DNA of 64,000 nt from Ferruginibacter lapsinanis (GCF_020783315.1 NZ_CP086063.1:806001-870000); one strand, 5' to 3'; counted from the stretch's first letter, positions 40,803 through 51,867 are shown. The notes: generated from the sequence alone by a model not told the origin. Made by a program: numbers and translations.

Positions 40803-42197
40803 TTAAAGACCAGAATGCACCTTTTGAATTTTCATCATTTTCAATTCTTTGTAGAATTGTATATAAGATACGACAGAACCTACGAGCAAAGACAAAATAT
40901 TAGCTATAACGATAGACAACACATCCCCCATTATCTTACTCAGAAAAATAGCCAGCGGAATATTTATCACGGCGGCCCATATAGCAAGGCCCATTTGTAA
41001 ATTCAGTTTCCCTATTGCATTAAGTGGCAAAACAAAAATATTGTTCCATACTGTTTGCAATGTATACAGGCCGATAAAAAACACAAATATCATCGAAGAC
41101 GAATATACTTTTCCAAGCCATAATGTCAATAGAAAATTTGAACAGATTGTCATTAACAAGACGCCAATTACTGCAAAAAAGAACAAACGCAACATTCTTT
41201 TTATATTATTCTCGATCCAGCTGATATCATTTTTTTTATACGCATCTGTATACATTGTCCATAACGGTGCGGCTATAATACTGAAGAAGAGAGCTATTAC
41301 TGAAAAATATTTGTAGACAAAATTATAAGAAGCCACCTCGGAAGGTGCATATAACTGCGTGATCAAAAAATTATCTGTTGAAAAAATTATTAATACCGCT
41401 ACCTGTATCACAAAGAATTTAAGCCCGACAGACATTACCTCTCTTAAATAAGATCTTTTGAAAAATTTGATATTGGGAGATATTTCTTTGAATCTGCTGG
41501 TGTAATAGTATATTGATGCAACAACATTTACCAGTAATGGTGTAACGGAAAGAATAATGCCTATCAATAAAAATGCATTATTCAAATGCATGTATTTAAT
41601 AACAAGTGTAGTAACAAGGATGATTATCTGATTAAAGAGGGAGAGAATATTTCCTTTTCCGGTTAAATGATTGGCTGCAAAAACTGTTTGGATGAGATTA
41701 GCTACAAAATTCAACAAAGAACCAATGAAGCAACAATATACCAATATCAGTAATTCATTATCTGGTACCGACGTGGTATTGAGCACTTTTGCCCATGGAA
41801 TAAACAAAGCAATTACTGTAAACAGTACCACAAAAAAAAGAAAAATAGCAGATAGTGTTACATAAGTTGTACTTACAATAACTTTCCCTTTTTTTAGATC
41901 CCTTTCTGCCAGGGCTTCTGTCAGTTTATTTCTTAAGCCATTACCCAAGCCGAGGTCAAAGTAAGCCATCCAGCTGGTTATAGAAAACAATGTAAGCCAG
42001 ATACCATACTCTGTTTTACTTAAAATACTTAGTGTGATGGGTATCTGTAAAAAACTCAGAAAAATACTGACCCCTTTAGATGCAAAACCTATCCCTACAT
42101 TTTTAAATACACTTTTATCTCTTTGGTGAGTATTGGTAAAAAAACTGTTTGAAATTTTTGTCTGAACGTTCTTTAATATATTGCTAAATCCAGTCAT
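40803..42197 (-). CDS. Oligosaccharide flippase, Wzx-like
   Basis: This 464-residue MATE/PST-like membrane protein has about 12-14 hydrophobic helices, with the N-terminal IGFASKGVSIFLSFLQIPIT and the YFDLGLGNGLRNKLTEALAE loop near 74-93. It would flip the lipid-linked repeat unit across the inner membrane. A second flippase is at 51868, so the locus may contain two assembly units. Confidence 0.88.
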   Translation of the reverse strand: MTGFSNILKNVQTKISNSFFTNTHQRDKSVFKNVGIGFASKGVSIFLSFLQIPITLSILSKTEYGIWLTLFSITSWMAYFDLGLGNGLRNKLTEALAERDLKKGKVIVSTTYVTLSAIFLFFVVLFTVIALFIPWAKVLNTTSVPDNELLILVYCCFIGSLLNFVANLIQTVFAANHLTGKGNILSLFNQIIILVTTLVIKYMHLNNAFLLIGIILSVTPLLVNVVASIYYYTSRFKEISPNIKFFKRSYLREVMSVGLKFFVIQVAVLIIFSTDNFLITQLYAPSEVASYNFVYKYFSVIALFFSIIAAPLWTMYTDAYKKNDISWIENNIKRMLRLFFFAVIGVLLMTICSNFLLTLWLGKVYSSSMIFVFFIGLYTLQTVWNNIFVLPLNAIGKLNLQMGLAIWAAVINIPLAIFLSKIMGDVLSIVIANILSLLVGSVVSYIQFYKELKMMKIQKVHSGL

Positions 42198-42244
42198 TAA
42201 AATTGGTTAATGTCTTAACAGATTTAGTTAAGTGTAAGAAAATT

Positions 42245-43108
42245 TTATTTTTTTAAAAGCCCTGAAAGGTATTCTCCATAACCGCTCTTTTTTAATTCTC
42301 CTGCTAATTTTGCAAGAGCGTCTCTATCAATAAAATTCATTTTGTAAGCGATCTCTTCGGGGCAACCTATTTTTAGCCCCTGTCTTTTTTCAATTACCCT
42401 CACATATTCTGTTGCGTCGCTTAAAGAATCGAATGTACCTGTATCTAACCACGCAAATCCCCGATCTAAAACAGCAACTTTCAAATTCTTATTTTTCAGG
42501 TAGATCTCATTTACAGTAGTAATTTCATATTCTCCTCTTGCACTTGGTGCTATATTCTTTGCAATTTCAACTACAGCATTATCATAAAAATACAAGCCGG
42601 GAACTGCATAATTACTTTTTGGATTCACTGGTTTTTCTTCTATGCTTAGTGCGTTAAAATTATCATCAAACTCAACTACACCATACCTTTCAGGATCACT
42701 TACAGGGTAGGCAAAGATCACCGCCCCTTCTGTTTTAGCACTTTGCTGTAATAATTTACTAAAGCCGCTACCATAAAAAATATTATCTCCTAATACCAGT
42801 GCAACACTATCATTGCCTATAAATTTTTCTCCTATCACAAATGCCTGTGCCAAACCATTCGGCACCTCCTGTTTGGCGTATTCAATTTTACATCCCCATT
42901 GACTACCATCTTTCAATAACCTTTTAAACTGATCCTGATCTTCAGGAGTAGTGATGATCAATATTTCTTTTATCCCTGCCAGCATTAATGTACTCAGCGG
43001 ATAATAGATCATCGGTTTATCATAAATAGGCATCAATTGTTTACTGATCCCCATTGTGATCGGATATAGTCTTGTGCCCGAGCCGCCTGCCAGAATTATT
43101 CCTTTCAT
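42245..43108 (-). CDS. rfbA: Glucose-1-phosphate thymidylyltransferase
   Basis: This 287-residue RmlA makes dTDP-glucose. It starts [20 protein letters not shown] and has [20 protein letters not shown] near 22-41, [10 protein letters not shown] near 104 and [14 protein letters not shown] near 217. Length and motifs match the family. It lies 2 nt from rfbB. No rfbC or rfbD homologue is seen in the window, so the end sugar may not be rhamnose, or those genes lie elsewhere. Confidence 0.96.
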   Translation of the reverse strand: MKGIILAGGSGTRLYPITMGISKQLMPIYDKPMIYYPLSTLMLAGIKEILIITTPEDQDQFKRLLKDGSQWGCKIEYAKQEVPNGLAQAFVIGEKFIGNDSVALVLGDNIFYGSGFSKLLQQSAKTEGAVIFAYPVSDPERYGVVEFDDNFNALSIEEKPVNPKSNYAVPGLYFYDNAVVEIAKNIAPSARGEYEITTVNEIYLKNKNLKVAVLDRGFAWLDTGTFDSLSDATEYVRVIEKRQGLKIGCPEEIAYKMNFIDRDALAKLAGELKKSGYGEYLSGLLKK

Positions 43109-43110
43109 GA

Positions 43111-44166
43111 TTATCTTTTTTCGTATTGTTGTTGGTAATAGTTCTGGTAATTTCCGCTCGTTACATCATTCAGCCACTCGGCGTTTGAAAGATACCAATC
43201 TATGGTTTTAGATATCCCTTCCTCAAATTGCAATGATGGTAACCAGCCTAATTCATTTTTCAACTTAGTAGCATCAATAGCATATCGCAGATCGTGTCCT
43301 GCTCTATCTTTTACATAGGTGATCAATTTTTCAGACGCTCCTTTTTCTCTTCCCAATTTTTCATCCATCTGTCTGCACAATTCTTTTACCAGGTCAATAT
43401 TCGTCCATTCATTATGCCCCCCAATATTATAGGTTTCGCCAACTTTACCTTTATGAAAAATCACATCGATAGCTCTTACATGGTCTTCTACAAAAAGCCA
43501 ATCTCTTACATTTTCTCCTTTACCGTAAATAGGTAGAGGCTTATTATTAATAATATTGTGAATGCAAAGAGGAATTAATTTTTCAGGAAAATGATACGGT
43601 CCGTAATTATTAGAGCAATTAGAAATTTTTATCGGTAAATGATAGGTGTGGTAAAATGCTCTTACCATATGGTCAGAAGATGCTTTGGAGGCAGAGTAAG
43701 GGCTACGTGGATCGTAGGCTGTTTCTTCGGTAAAAAAGCCTTCAGCACCTAATGACCCATAAACTTCATCTGTAGAAATATGATAAAATATCTTATCATC
43801 ATATGCCCCTGCCCAACTTTCTTTTGCGGCAATAAGCAATGTTGATGTTCCTATTACATTGGTAGTAACAAATGCTAACGGATCTGTGATAGATCTATCC
43901 ACATGGCTCTCTGCAGCGCAGTGCAGTACACCGAAAAATTTATGTTCTGCAAAGAGGTTTCTCAACAGATTTAAATCGGTAATATCTCCCTTTACAAACT
44001 TATAATTAGGTCGATCCTCTATATCTTTTAAATTTTCGAGATTGCCGGCATAAGTAAGTTTATCGAGATTAACGATCTTATATTCAGGATATTTAGTTAC
44101 AAACAAGCGAACCAGATGTGACCCTATAAAACCGGCTCCCCCGGTCACTAATACAGACTTTGACAT
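43111..44166 (-). CDS. rfbB: dTDP-glucose 4,6-dehydratase
   Basis: This 351-residue RmlB converts dTDP-glucose to dTDP-4-keto-6-deoxyglucose. It has [16 protein letters not shown] near 7-22, the [11 protein letters not shown] motif near 131-141 and [19 protein letters not shown] near 158-176 with the YxxxK pair. It is the first gene of this minus-strand run; the 677-nt region upstream separates it from the divergent plus-strand gene. Confidence 0.96.
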   Translation of the reverse strand: MSKSVLVTGGAGFIGSHLVRLFVTKYPEYKIVNLDKLTYAGNLENLKDIEDRPNYKFVKGDITDLNLLRNLFAEHKFFGVLHCAAESHVDRSITDPLAFVTTNVIGTSTLLIAAKESWAGAYDDKIFYHISTDEVYGSLGAEGFFTEETAYDPRSPYSASKASSDHMVRAFYHTYHLPIKISNCSNNYGPYHFPEKLIPLCIHNIINNKPLPIYGKGENVRDWLFVEDHVRAIDVIFHKGKVGETYNIGGHNEWTNIDLVKELCRQMDEKLGREKGASEKLITYVKDRAGHDLRYAIDATKLKNELGWLPSLQFEEGISKTIDWYLSNAEWLNDVTSGNYQNYYQQQYEKR

Positions 44167-44843
44167 TTTTTAAATTTATGGACGAAAATAAGCATTATTC
44201 TCTTAATCAGCATTTGGTAATGAAAACAAAGTACGTTGTTTGTGGGCATTGAGGACATATTGACCCTTTGGCAAATCTAAATATATTGTATTGACAACCC
44301 AATTATTATACTAAATCGCATAAGGGCCTCCGCAACAACTTTATTCAAAAACTTATCAGCATCTTTTTTGTGTCCGATCTATTTATATATACAAAAAATT
44401 ATATGTATTGAAGCGTAAGGAGAAATAGAATTTATTAAAAGACTAAAATATTCTTATTTTCTAGCTCCATTGAAAATACAGATATTTGCGTTTTTAATGA
44501 TGTTTTTAACGCAATTTTGCCGGATTATATGCTTGTATTAAAACAAAAACTCTTTTTTAAAGTATTAAAAGTATCGAATGACCTAACAAAAAATGAATTT
44601 AAAGTAATCAATAGTACATCAATTAGCAATATATAATGCAACAGCCAATAAAAAATAAGTGAGGCTATATGGATATCCTGAAAATCAATTATCTCAACCC
44701 CATTTTATTTATACTAACAACAGATAGTACATTTACATCAAATCAGAAAATGCTCAAAGGAAAGGGAGGTTTGCGAAAATGCATTCATTTTTTATTTAAT
44801 CCTTACTTTTGAACAATCATCATCATTTCAATCATCAAGTTAA
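44167..44843. other. 677-nt intergenic region between divergent genes
   Basis: This AT-rich stretch has no ORF that I can support. A TACTTTTG box at 44804-44811 could serve the plus-strand gene at 44844, and a TATTTTCG-like box about 20 nt ahead of rfbB is a weak promoter candidate. I see no tRNA, clear terminator or tandem repeat. Confidence 0.5.
44804..44811 (+). promoter_or_regulatory. Promoter -7 box for the gene at 44844
   Basis: TACTTTTG fits TAnnTTTG and lies 32 nt ahead of the GTG start. No clear -33 TTTG is seen at the right spacing. Confidence 0.4.
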
Positions 44844-45887
44844 GTGGAATTAAAAGAAGTTAAAATAGGTTATGTCCCATATAAACAAGATTATAACGCT
44901 CCGGGAGACAGACGTAGGTTTGTGTTTTATGCTAATGAAAGAAAAATCAATTTTGAAACTGCCGATTTTGACAAATATTATGATATAGTATATCTTAACC
45001 TGGGATGCAATATTTCCAAATGGTTGAACTACAAGAAAAAGAACCCCAATACAAAAATAATTTTTGAAGCCGTAGATGCCTTTTTTCTGGGAGGATTTAC
45101 CTTTTTGAATTGTATCAGAGGCACCGTTAAGTTTTTGAACAGAAGGGAAAGTCGTTGGTATTTAAATTACCAATCTGCAATTAATAAAATGTTCAAGTAT
45201 GCCGATGCCGTAGTTTGCTCTACTTCTTTACAAAAAGATTTTATTTTAAAGTACAACAGTAATGTGCACATCTCTCTTGATTATTTTTTGGATGACATCA
45301 ATTCTTTTAAAACCAATTATGAACAGACCGGTAAATTAAAACTGGTATGGGAAGGCCAGGCTTACACATTAGAGAACATTCTTTTATTGAATGACGTTTT
45401 TAAAAAACTTGCCGATAAGATAGAATTGCATATAATAACGGACCTGTATATTAAATATCCATTTAAAATTTTTAACAAATCTTCTAAAAAGATCATTGAA
45501 AAGATCCCTTGTAAAACTTTTTTTTACGAATGGCAAAAAGATACATTTTCTAAAATAATTATTGACAAGGATCTGGCTATAATACCGTTGAACGAACGGG
45601 ATAATTTTACCTGGAATAAACCGGAAAACAAATTATTGTTGTTCTGGCAGATAGGCATTCCTGTATTGACTTCCAACAGCCCTGCTTACAAAAGAGTGAT
45701 GCAGGAAGCCGGACTGGACTCATGTTTTACTGACACAGTATCTTGTTTAAAAAAGATAGAAGAGTTTTTACAAAAATCTGCTGCAGAAAAGAAAGAAGAG
45801 ATCACTAAAGGCTTAGCTTACATTAATAAATTTCATTCCAAAGAAGTCATTTTGAAAAAATGGGATGAATTATTCGCTTCAATATAA
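44844..45887 (+). CDS. Glycosyltransferase-like protein, family uncertain
   Basis: This 347-residue protein begins at GTG (no ATG near). It contains KIGYVPYKQDYNAPGDRRRF (7-26), FYEWQKDTFSKIIIDKDLAI near 222-241, a likely donor-side region, and NKPENKLLLFWQIGIPVLTS near 255-274, which resembles the end of GT-B enzymes. It probably transfers a sugar, but I cannot assign a family. It is a lone plus-strand gene between two minus-strand runs. Confidence 0.7.
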   Translation: MELKEVKIGYVPYKQDYNAPGDRRRFVFYANERKINFETADFDKYYDIVYLNLGCNISKWLNYKKKNPNTKIIFEAVDAFFLGGFTFLNCIRGTVKFLNRRESRWYLNYQSAINKMFKYADAVVCSTSLQKDFILKYNSNVHISLDYFLDDINSFKTNYEQTGKLKLVWEGQAYTLENILLLNDVFKKLADKIELHIITDLYIKYPFKIFNKSSKKIIEKIPCKTFFYEWQKDTFSKIIIDKDLAIIPLNERDNFTWNKPENKLLLFWQIGIPVLTSNSPAYKRVMQEAGLDSCFTDTVSCLKKIEEFLQKSAAEKKEEITKGLAYINKFHSKEVILKKWDELFASI

Positions 45888-45902
45888 AGTACAGAAAGCT
45901 AT

Positions 45903-46616
45903 TTATATTTTTTTAGGTTTTAGCAATATACAAATGCTAAAACTAAGTGATTTGGGTAACCACTTGAACGGAACTCCTTTTTCATATACGATGTCGAAAT
46001 ATTCCGACAACTGCCCTCGCAGCTCTTTATAACTAAATCCTTTATGATCTGTAAGGCTTCTGGTAACCTTGTGTGGCATTCCGAAAGTTGTCAGCATCAA
46101 TTCCTTAAAATTATACTCCTCGCTTTTACCCTGGGTCAACTTTTTGAACATATATTTTAAGAAGAAAAAGAACCCTTGTTCATTTGGCACAGTGATAAAA
46201 GAATATTGCTTTGTAGCCATTGCCATTCTTTTTATATACTCAAGCAGGTCTGGATTTCTAAGATGTTCCAGTGTCTCCTGACAAACAGTGATATCAAATT
46301 TTTCTCCTGCCGGATTAAATTCAGCTGCCATGTTACACTCATGAAAAGTGTATTCTGGTTTTTCTTTCCATGTTTCTCGTGCTATATCAAGCCCATATTC
46401 CCAATTTGCATCATAGCCGCTATATTTCGATGGGTTATTCAAAAAATAAATGGCTTTTGCATCATAACAGCCCAATTCCAGAACAGATATATTATTCAGT
46501 CCCAGATTTTTTACTTCTTCCTGCAGCCAAATATACCTTGCCATATGCATCCTGCCTCTGAAAGTATCAGTATTAAAAAGCCGCTCATTATAAGGTCTTG
46601 TAAGACTCTCGATCAT
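45903..46616 (-). CDS. SAM-dependent methyltransferase
   Basis: This 237-residue class I methyltransferase has NISVLELGCYDAKAIYFLNN near 42-61 (SAM motif I), FDITVCQETLEHLRNPDLLE near 108-127 and YSFITVPNEQGFFFFLKYM near 142-160. It probably modifies a sugar of the glycan. It lies behind a GT2 gene on the same strand and converges with the gene at 44844, 15 nt away. Confidence 0.8.
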   Translation of the reverse strand: MIESLTRPYNERLFNTDTFRGRMHMARYIWLQEEVKNLGLNNISVLELGCYDAKAIYFLNNPSKYSGYDANWEYGLDIARETWKEKPEYTFHECNMAAEFNPAGEKFDITVCQETLEHLRNPDLLEYIKRMAMATKQYSFITVPNEQGFFFFLKYMFKKLTQGKSEEYNFKELMLTTFGMPHKVTRSLTDHKGFSYKELRGQLSEYFDIVYEKGVPFKWLPKSLSFSICILLKPKKI

Positions 46617-46671
46617 TATTATATCTTTATTTTATTGTAACAGTCTTTCTGGATCATTGTATTCTTGTACT

Positions 46672-47586
46672 TTATTTCGAAAATATCCTGCGTGACTTAA
46701 TTAACAGTATATATGCTTTTGCAAGATCTTTAATCTCTTTAAATCTGGCACTACCAATTAAAAATAATAGCCTCGAAAAAGGCTCTATAATAAAAGTAGT
46801 AAAAGAAACAAAAGCACACCCAGACACAGAAAAATTCTTTTTTGCATATAAAAGCCTGCTACGTAAAGTTAGGAACAACCTGTATGCTTTTACTTTATTG
46901 GTAGTTCCACCACCTGTATGGTGCGCTTTTATGGCCGCATTAAAAAAAGACCTTCCTCCCATTTTGTGCAAACGAAGTGAAAAATCAAGTTCTTCATAAT
47001 ACACAAAAAAACGTTCGTCAAAATAACCAAGTCTTTCAAAAACTTTACGACGCATAAACATAAAGGCGCCTGTGAGTTGATCAACAAACCTGCTTTCTTT
47101 ATGATCCCAATCTGTCATTAAAATTGCAGGGGTAAAAAGCCTGGGTGCTATTTTAGATAACCCCAAAGCATCATAAAAAAATGTTTTAGGTGTAGGAAAT
47201 CTTGCACAGCTGGGACTTATTTTTCCATCGTCATCCAGCAATTGACAACCCACAATATCCGTTTCCTTATGCCCTTCCATATACGCCAAACAATCTGATA
47301 AAGTATTGCGCTGAAGCTGCGTATCCGGATTTAAGAACAATACATATTCTGCGTTGCCTGCTAAAAAACCCTGGTTACAGGCTTTAGCAAATCCAACATT
47401 TTCAGCATTTTTGATTATCTCAATTTGAGGACGCTGTAAAACCAGTTGTAAAGACTCGTCCGCAGAATTATTATCAACGATGATTACTTTTCCCAGTATT
47501 GATTCATTTTCAGGTATAAAAACAGAAGTGATGCAATCTTTTATATAATCGCCGCTATTCCAGTTTACAATTATTATGTCTACCAT
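46672..47586 (-). CDS. Glycosyltransferase family 2, rhamnosyl-like
   Basis: This 304-residue GT-A enzyme has VDIIIVNWNSGDYIKDCITS (2-21), VIIVDNNSADESLQLV near 34-49, AENVGFAKACNQGFLAG near 61-77 and VLFLNPDTQL near 82-91 (DxD region). The FDERFFVYYEELDFSLRLHK segment near 174-193 is typical of WbbL-like rhamnosyltransferases. It is the first gene of its unit, divergent from the methyltransferase at 47861. Confidence 0.88.
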   Translation of the reverse strand: MVDIIIVNWNSGDYIKDCITSVFIPENESILGKVIIVDNNSADESLQLVLQRPQIEIIKNAENVGFAKACNQGFLAGNAEYVLFLNPDTQLQRNTLSDCLAYMEGHKETDIVGCQLLDDDGKISPSCARFPTPKTFFYDALGLSKIAPRLFTPAILMTDWDHKESRFVDQLTGAFMFMRRKVFERLGYFDERFFVYYEELDFSLRLHKMGGRSFFNAAIKAHHTGGGTTNKVKAYRLFLTLRSRLLYAKKNFSVSGCAFVSFTTFIIEPFSRLLFLIGSARFKEIKDLAKAYILLIKSRRIFSK

Positions 47587-47746
47587 TTAAAAAATTAATA
47601 TTTATTATCTTCCAAATGATTTAGTAAGAAAAAAATTATCTGCTTCATATTATTCAGTATCACTGCAAAATGAATCGCAATTTATGACCATTATTTTAAA
47701 GTTTTGGTTTTGTGTGCCCTAATGCTCAATATTTTTTACTCCTTGC

Positions 47747-47765
47747 TTTATCAACGATTGATAAA
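47747..47765. promoter_or_regulatory. Inverted repeat in a divergent promoter region
   Basis: TTTATCAA-CGA-TTGATAAA is a perfect 8-bp dyad with a 3-nt spacer between divergent genes at 47586 and 47861. It may be an operator. The remaining 270 nt of this gap show nothing else I can support. Confidence 0.4.
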
Positions 47766-47860
47766 ATATCTTTTATCTTTATAGCTTACTAAGTAACGAT
47801 TTGAAGCATTAACGACACCAAAAGGTGGATGTAACGCACACATAGATTAGAAATTCAAGT

Positions 47861-48892
47861 ATGGCAGCTACTAAATGTATTGTTTGTAACCAAGACGCCT
47901 CAAAAGTCTTGGAAAATTATAAAGGGTATCAGGAAGGCGAAGATTTTGATATATATTACTGTTCTTCCTGTAATACATCTTTTTCCTCTCCACATTCGGT
48001 AAATGATAAAATTTACGATTATATCTATTCGCAAAGCGATGTTGTACCGGGTTATAACAGATACGCATTGTATGCAAAAGAGATCCTGAATACAAAAAAT
48101 GCCCTGGACTATCTGGCCAATAAAGAGGCTATGTATTTTTCTATCCGGGAAACTTTGGCCGCAGACAAGGATAAAACAAAGAAGATACTGGAAGTAGGTT
48201 CCGGATTAGGGTATCTTACCTATGCCATTAAACAACAGGGATATGACATTACCGGGTTAGATATTTCTGCTGATGCTGTAAAAAAAGCAACAGACAGATT
48301 TGGTAATCATTTCATCTGTCAGGATGTTTATAAATATGCATTGGATAATGCAGGGAAATTTGATATTGTTATTCTTACAGAAGTAATAGAACATTTGCCC
48401 GAACCTAATAGTTTTTGTGATGTGCTGGTTAGTTTATTGAAGCCTGGAGGCAAACTAATTATTACCACTCCCAATAAATCAGCCACTCCTCCGGGGGAAG
48501 ATTACTGGGACACAGAATCACCACCGGTGCACCTCACCTGGTTCTCAGAAGATTCTTTCAGGGTAATTGCTGCACAGCGAGGGCTTAACTTTTCTTTCTT
48601 TGACTTTACAAACTTTAATAAAAATCATATTGATGTAACCAGGTTTAAATATTACAAAAGTTTTTATAAAAAGGGAATGAGGAACCGTGGACATACGCTT
48701 GATAAAGACGGAAAAGTAATTGCCCCTTTGAATCTGACCGTAATGAGTTCGGCAGGAAGAATAAAAGCATCTGTAAAAAAATTAGCAAAATTAATCCTCG
48801 AACCTCTATTCATATTATTTTTAACCGATAAGAAAAACCCCGAAAGAAATAGTATTCTTAGTGTTATTTTACAGAAGCCAGATATAAAATAA
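47861..48892 (+). CDS. SAM-dependent methyltransferase with zinc ribbon
   Basis: This 343-residue protein has an N-terminal Cys pair set (CIVC near 5-8 and CSSC near 33-36), then ILEVGSGLGYLTYAIKQQGY near 106-125, FDIVILTEVIEHLPEPNSFC near 165-184 and LLKPGGKLIITTPNKS near 190-205. The architecture resembles the methyltransferase at 39980, although the sequence is diverged. It leads a short plus-strand run with the beta-helix protein. Confidence 0.84.
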   Translation: MAATKCIVCNQDASKVLENYKGYQEGEDFDIYYCSSCNTSFSSPHSVNDKIYDYIYSQSDVVPGYNRYALYAKEILNTKNALDYLANKEAMYFSIRETLAADKDKTKKILEVGSGLGYLTYAIKQQGYDITGLDISADAVKKATDRFGNHFICQDVYKYALDNAGKFDIVILTEVIEHLPEPNSFCDVLVSLLKPGGKLIITTPNKSATPPGEDYWDTESPPVHLTWFSEDSFRVIAAQRGLNFSFFDFTNFNKNHIDVTRFKYYKSFYKKGMRNRGHTLDKDGKVIAPLNLTVMSSAGRIKASVKKLAKLILEPLFILFLTDKKNPERNSILSVILQKPDIK

Positions 48893-49014
48893 GTACTAGT
48901 AATAGCTTTTCATTTAACCGAGAAATGCAAAAAATCCTTTCAGCTATTTTATAAAAGTAATCGTAGCTTTAATTTGTGCTACGAAATATTGATATAAAAA
49001 TATGCAAGCGAACA

Positions 49015-50538
49015 ATGTTGAAAGCATGTTGCTTTTTTGTCTTAACTATCTTTTTTGGTCTCTCTGCATTTTCAAAAACGCTGAATGTTACAAAGTTTGG
49101 AGCCCGTGGGAATGGCAAAACAGATGACACCAAGGCCATCCAGGCAGCTATTAATGCGGCTGTCAATTACCCTAATGCTACTGTGTATTTCCCTGCCGGT
49201 ATTTATTTGATCGATTCTTATACAAAAACATCCGTTTATCTTATTAATTATTGTCTGAAACTTCACTCTAACATTAGTTTTAGAGGAGATGGAAGTAAGT
49301 CTGTTATAAAATTAGCCAGCCATATTTTTGATAGCAGAGATACTATGGCCAATGCACATATTTTTTATGGTACAAATATTAAACATGTCCAATTTACCGG
49401 GTTACTGGTGGATATGAACGGAGCAAATAACCTGGTGCCTTCTGGAATTATAAAAAACAACATGACCTTGTTTGTTGAGAACGGCAGTGATATCAGTATC
49501 AGCAATATCACTATAAAAAATTGCTCCGGGTCAAATATGATTGCAATAAGAGGTACGGGGCATGGCTTACTAATAAAAAATTGTTCTTTTTATAATGGCG
49601 GTAATTATGTTGGAGGCGCCACTCCGAATAGGTATCAGACTGACTTTTCATTTTTGTATTGCACATGGGACAGCACAAAAATTGTCAATAACCGCCTTGA
49701 ACAACAAAACCCGGACATAGCACTAAGTAATTATACAGGAGGAATAGAATTGCATGGCTCATATTCTTATGCAGGCCAAAATACTATTATCGGTTGTAAT
49801 CCGGGGTTGTATATAAGCAGTACGGCACATGTGTTAAAAGGAGTGGTGGTTGCGAATAATAAGATACGTCAATGTTTAAGAGGTATTGCATTCTGGATAC
49901 AACATCCTATTACTGATATTACTATATCCAACAACTATATCAGCATTACGTATCCTCGCTTACTGAAGCAAAAACTAAGTGGCATTGAGATCCCAAATGG
50001 TAATGCAATGGAATATAGCGACAGACAGGCCAACAATGCCATGTTAAATAATATCACCATCGTTAATAACACCATCACATCATTATTGACCGAAGATAAA
50101 ATTGACAAAACCTCAGGAATGATCTTACATTCTCTACAGAATTCCACTATTAAAAGCAATACAATTTCAGGGATGAATTACGGGGGAATAGTAATGGAAG
50201 GAAGCAAATGGGGTATGAGATCTGTTATGATCAGAAATAACAAATTCAACTATTTTAAAAGGAATAACGATATACAGGCTGTGGGAGGATATGTGATCAT
50301 TACAGATAGTTACAGCAGTAAGGTAACTGGAGCTCCGGGGTTAAAAAATATTATTTTTACTCAAAATATTTTCAATAAAAAAATAACCACTATTTCAAGC
50401 AATCAACAAAATAAAAAACAAGGCAAGTTTTTTGGAGCATTTATCGCACTCCCCTCTAAAATGATGAATGAGATTCATTTTGATAAGAATGAATTTTCGG
50501 ACAAGAAGGAAACTATTGTATCTGTAAAAACAGATTAA
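49015..50538 (+). CDS. Secreted right-handed beta-helix protein
   Basis: This protein of about 507 residues starts with a signal peptide (MLKACCFFVLTIFFGLSAFS) followed by LNVTKFGARGNGKTDDTKAI, the pectate-lyase/GH28-like N-cap. Many parallel beta-helix rungs follow (ISISNITIKN, ITDITISNNYI, NITIVNNTI). I placed the start at the ATG at 49015, because the frame upstream lacks signal character. Such proteins often bind, cleave or epimerise polysaccharides. It lies between a methyltransferase and the Wzy-like gene, so it may process the exported glycan. Confidence 0.82.
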   Translation: MLKACCFFVLTIFFGLSAFSKTLNVTKFGARGNGKTDDTKAIQAAINAAVNYPNATVYFPAGIYLIDSYTKTSVYLINYCLKLHSNISFRGDGSKSVIKLASHIFDSRDTMANAHIFYGTNIKHVQFTGLLVDMNGANNLVPSGIIKNNMTLFVENGSDISISNITIKNCSGSNMIAIRGTGHGLLIKNCSFYNGGNYVGGATPNRYQTDFSFLYCTWDSTKIVNNRLEQQNPDIALSNYTGGIELHGSYSYAGQNTIIGCNPGLYISSTAHVLKGVVVANNKIRQCLRGIAFWIQHPITDITISNNYISITYPRLLKQKLSGIEIPNGNAMEYSDRQANNAMLNNITIVNNTITSLLTEDKIDKTSGMILHSLQNSTIKSNTISGMNYGGIVMEGSKWGMRSVMIRNNKFNYFKRNNDIQAVGGYVIITDSYSSKVTGAPGLKNIIFTQNIFNKKITTISSNQQNKKQGKFFGAFIALPSKMMNEIHFDKNEFSDKKETIVSVKTD

Positions 50539-51830
50539 GACTGGATAACTTTATCTTTTCTAACCTTAAAATAAACATCCAGGAACAAAAACAGTTCAAT
50601 AAAAAACATGATCTGTAACCAGAAAGAAAAAAGACTCATATACTGGTCCTGAAAAAAACTCATCAACAACGGAAACAGCAGAAAGGAATAGTATAATGTG
50701 TTTCTCAGATTTTTTGTTCTTGCAGACCTGTGATAGATCCAGGTATGTAACGCCCCAAACAACCCTATCATAAGCCAGGCATACATCTTTCCAAAATCAC
50801 GGATGTAGGGACTATAAAATGTGAATACATTGGTTGGATACGGAACGAAAACAAAATCTGATACAAGGCTACTCACCTTTTTGTCCGACACCAAGTTCAG
50901 TTGTTGGCCTGTTTTAATAAAAAAGCGTAATGTATATTCTCCCGGATAACGGGCCTTAACATTTCGGCCAATTTCATTATCCAGTGCGGTGATCGATGAA
51001 ACAAGATATACTCCCGTTGTTTCTGACGAAGCCTGTAAGTTATCTTTTAAGGAATCTTTTAGATCTCCTCCCTTACCATATAACATCCCAAATAAAATAA
51101 ACACCAGCAAAAAGCCGATAAGCAAAAGCCCATATTTTTTAAGCGAAAAGTTTTTTTTGTGAAAATAACTGATGCCCAAATAAATTGAAAGAATAATGAA
51201 AAAATAAGTTCTCCCTGTAGCTAAAAGTGCATACACAACTGTAACAAGAAAACTGGTAATAAATAATACTCTGTTCAATTTTCCTTTTTCTTTCACAAAA
51301 GAATAATAACTGATCGCAAAAACAACAAACGAAAGTGAGATCAGGTATTTTGTAGGACCGATATCTTCATCGCCATAAGACAACTCGTTTCTTAATCCCT
51401 GAAAGAAATCATCAATTTGAGAAGCCAGAAAAACCCGTATGGATGCCTGTATATATAAAGGAAGTCCTATTACCACTATGCCAAGAAAAATAATCCTTAA
51501 TGTCAGGCTTAATGTCAAATCTGATTGATCCGAAGGCAATACTTCTGTATTCTTTAGTTGATTGTATCCCGTTACCAATAAAGATCCAAGACTAAACGTA
51601 ACCACTCCAACAAAGAGTATCATATAGGTTTCAACACCTACAGGATACAACTGATCCAGAATAGTATGCCTTAATATAAAGTGCAATAAAATGATTGAAA
51701 ACCAAACAAACGAAAACAATACCGCCGGTTGAAAGACCTTTCTGGAAGTGATCGTGTAATTAAATAAAAAAACAAACAAGTGCAGAAGAATAAAAACAAT
51801 ATCCGTTAATATAATAGTTTGTTGATCCAT
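50535..51830 (-). CDS. O-antigen polymerase, Wzy-like
   Basis: This 431-residue protein has about 11 hydrophobic helices, starting near IILTDIVFILLHLFVFLFNY, and a long periplasmic-type loop (GKGGDLKDSLKDNLQASSET near 248-267), in keeping with O-antigen or exopolysaccharide polymerases. Sequence conservation in this family is very low, so context carries weight: it sits beside Wzx-, Wzz- and Wza-like genes. Its end overlaps the beta-helix gene by 4 nt, tail to tail. Confidence 0.8.
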   Translation of the reverse strand: MDQQTIILTDIVFILLHLFVFLFNYTITSRKVFQPAVLFSFVWFSIILLHFILRHTILDQLYPVGVETYMILFVGVVTFSLGSLLVTGYNQLKNTEVLPSDQSDLTLSLTLRIIFLGIVVIGLPLYIQASIRVFLASQIDDFFQGLRNELSYGDEDIGPTKYLISLSFVVFAISYYSFVKEKGKLNRVLFITSFLVTVVYALLATGRTYFFIILSIYLGISYFHKKNFSLKKYGLLLIGFLLVFILFGMLYGKGGDLKDSLKDNLQASSETTGVYLVSSITALDNEIGRNVKARYPGEYTLRFFIKTGQQLNLVSDKKVSSLVSDFVFVPYPTNVFTFYSPYIRDFGKMYAWLMIGLFGALHTWIYHRSARTKNLRNTLYYSFLLFPLLMSFFQDQYMSLFSFWLQIMFFIELFLFLDVYFKVRKDKVIQS

Positions 51831-51867
51831 GTAGAAATTTATAATTGTTATTCTCGGTACTACTTTG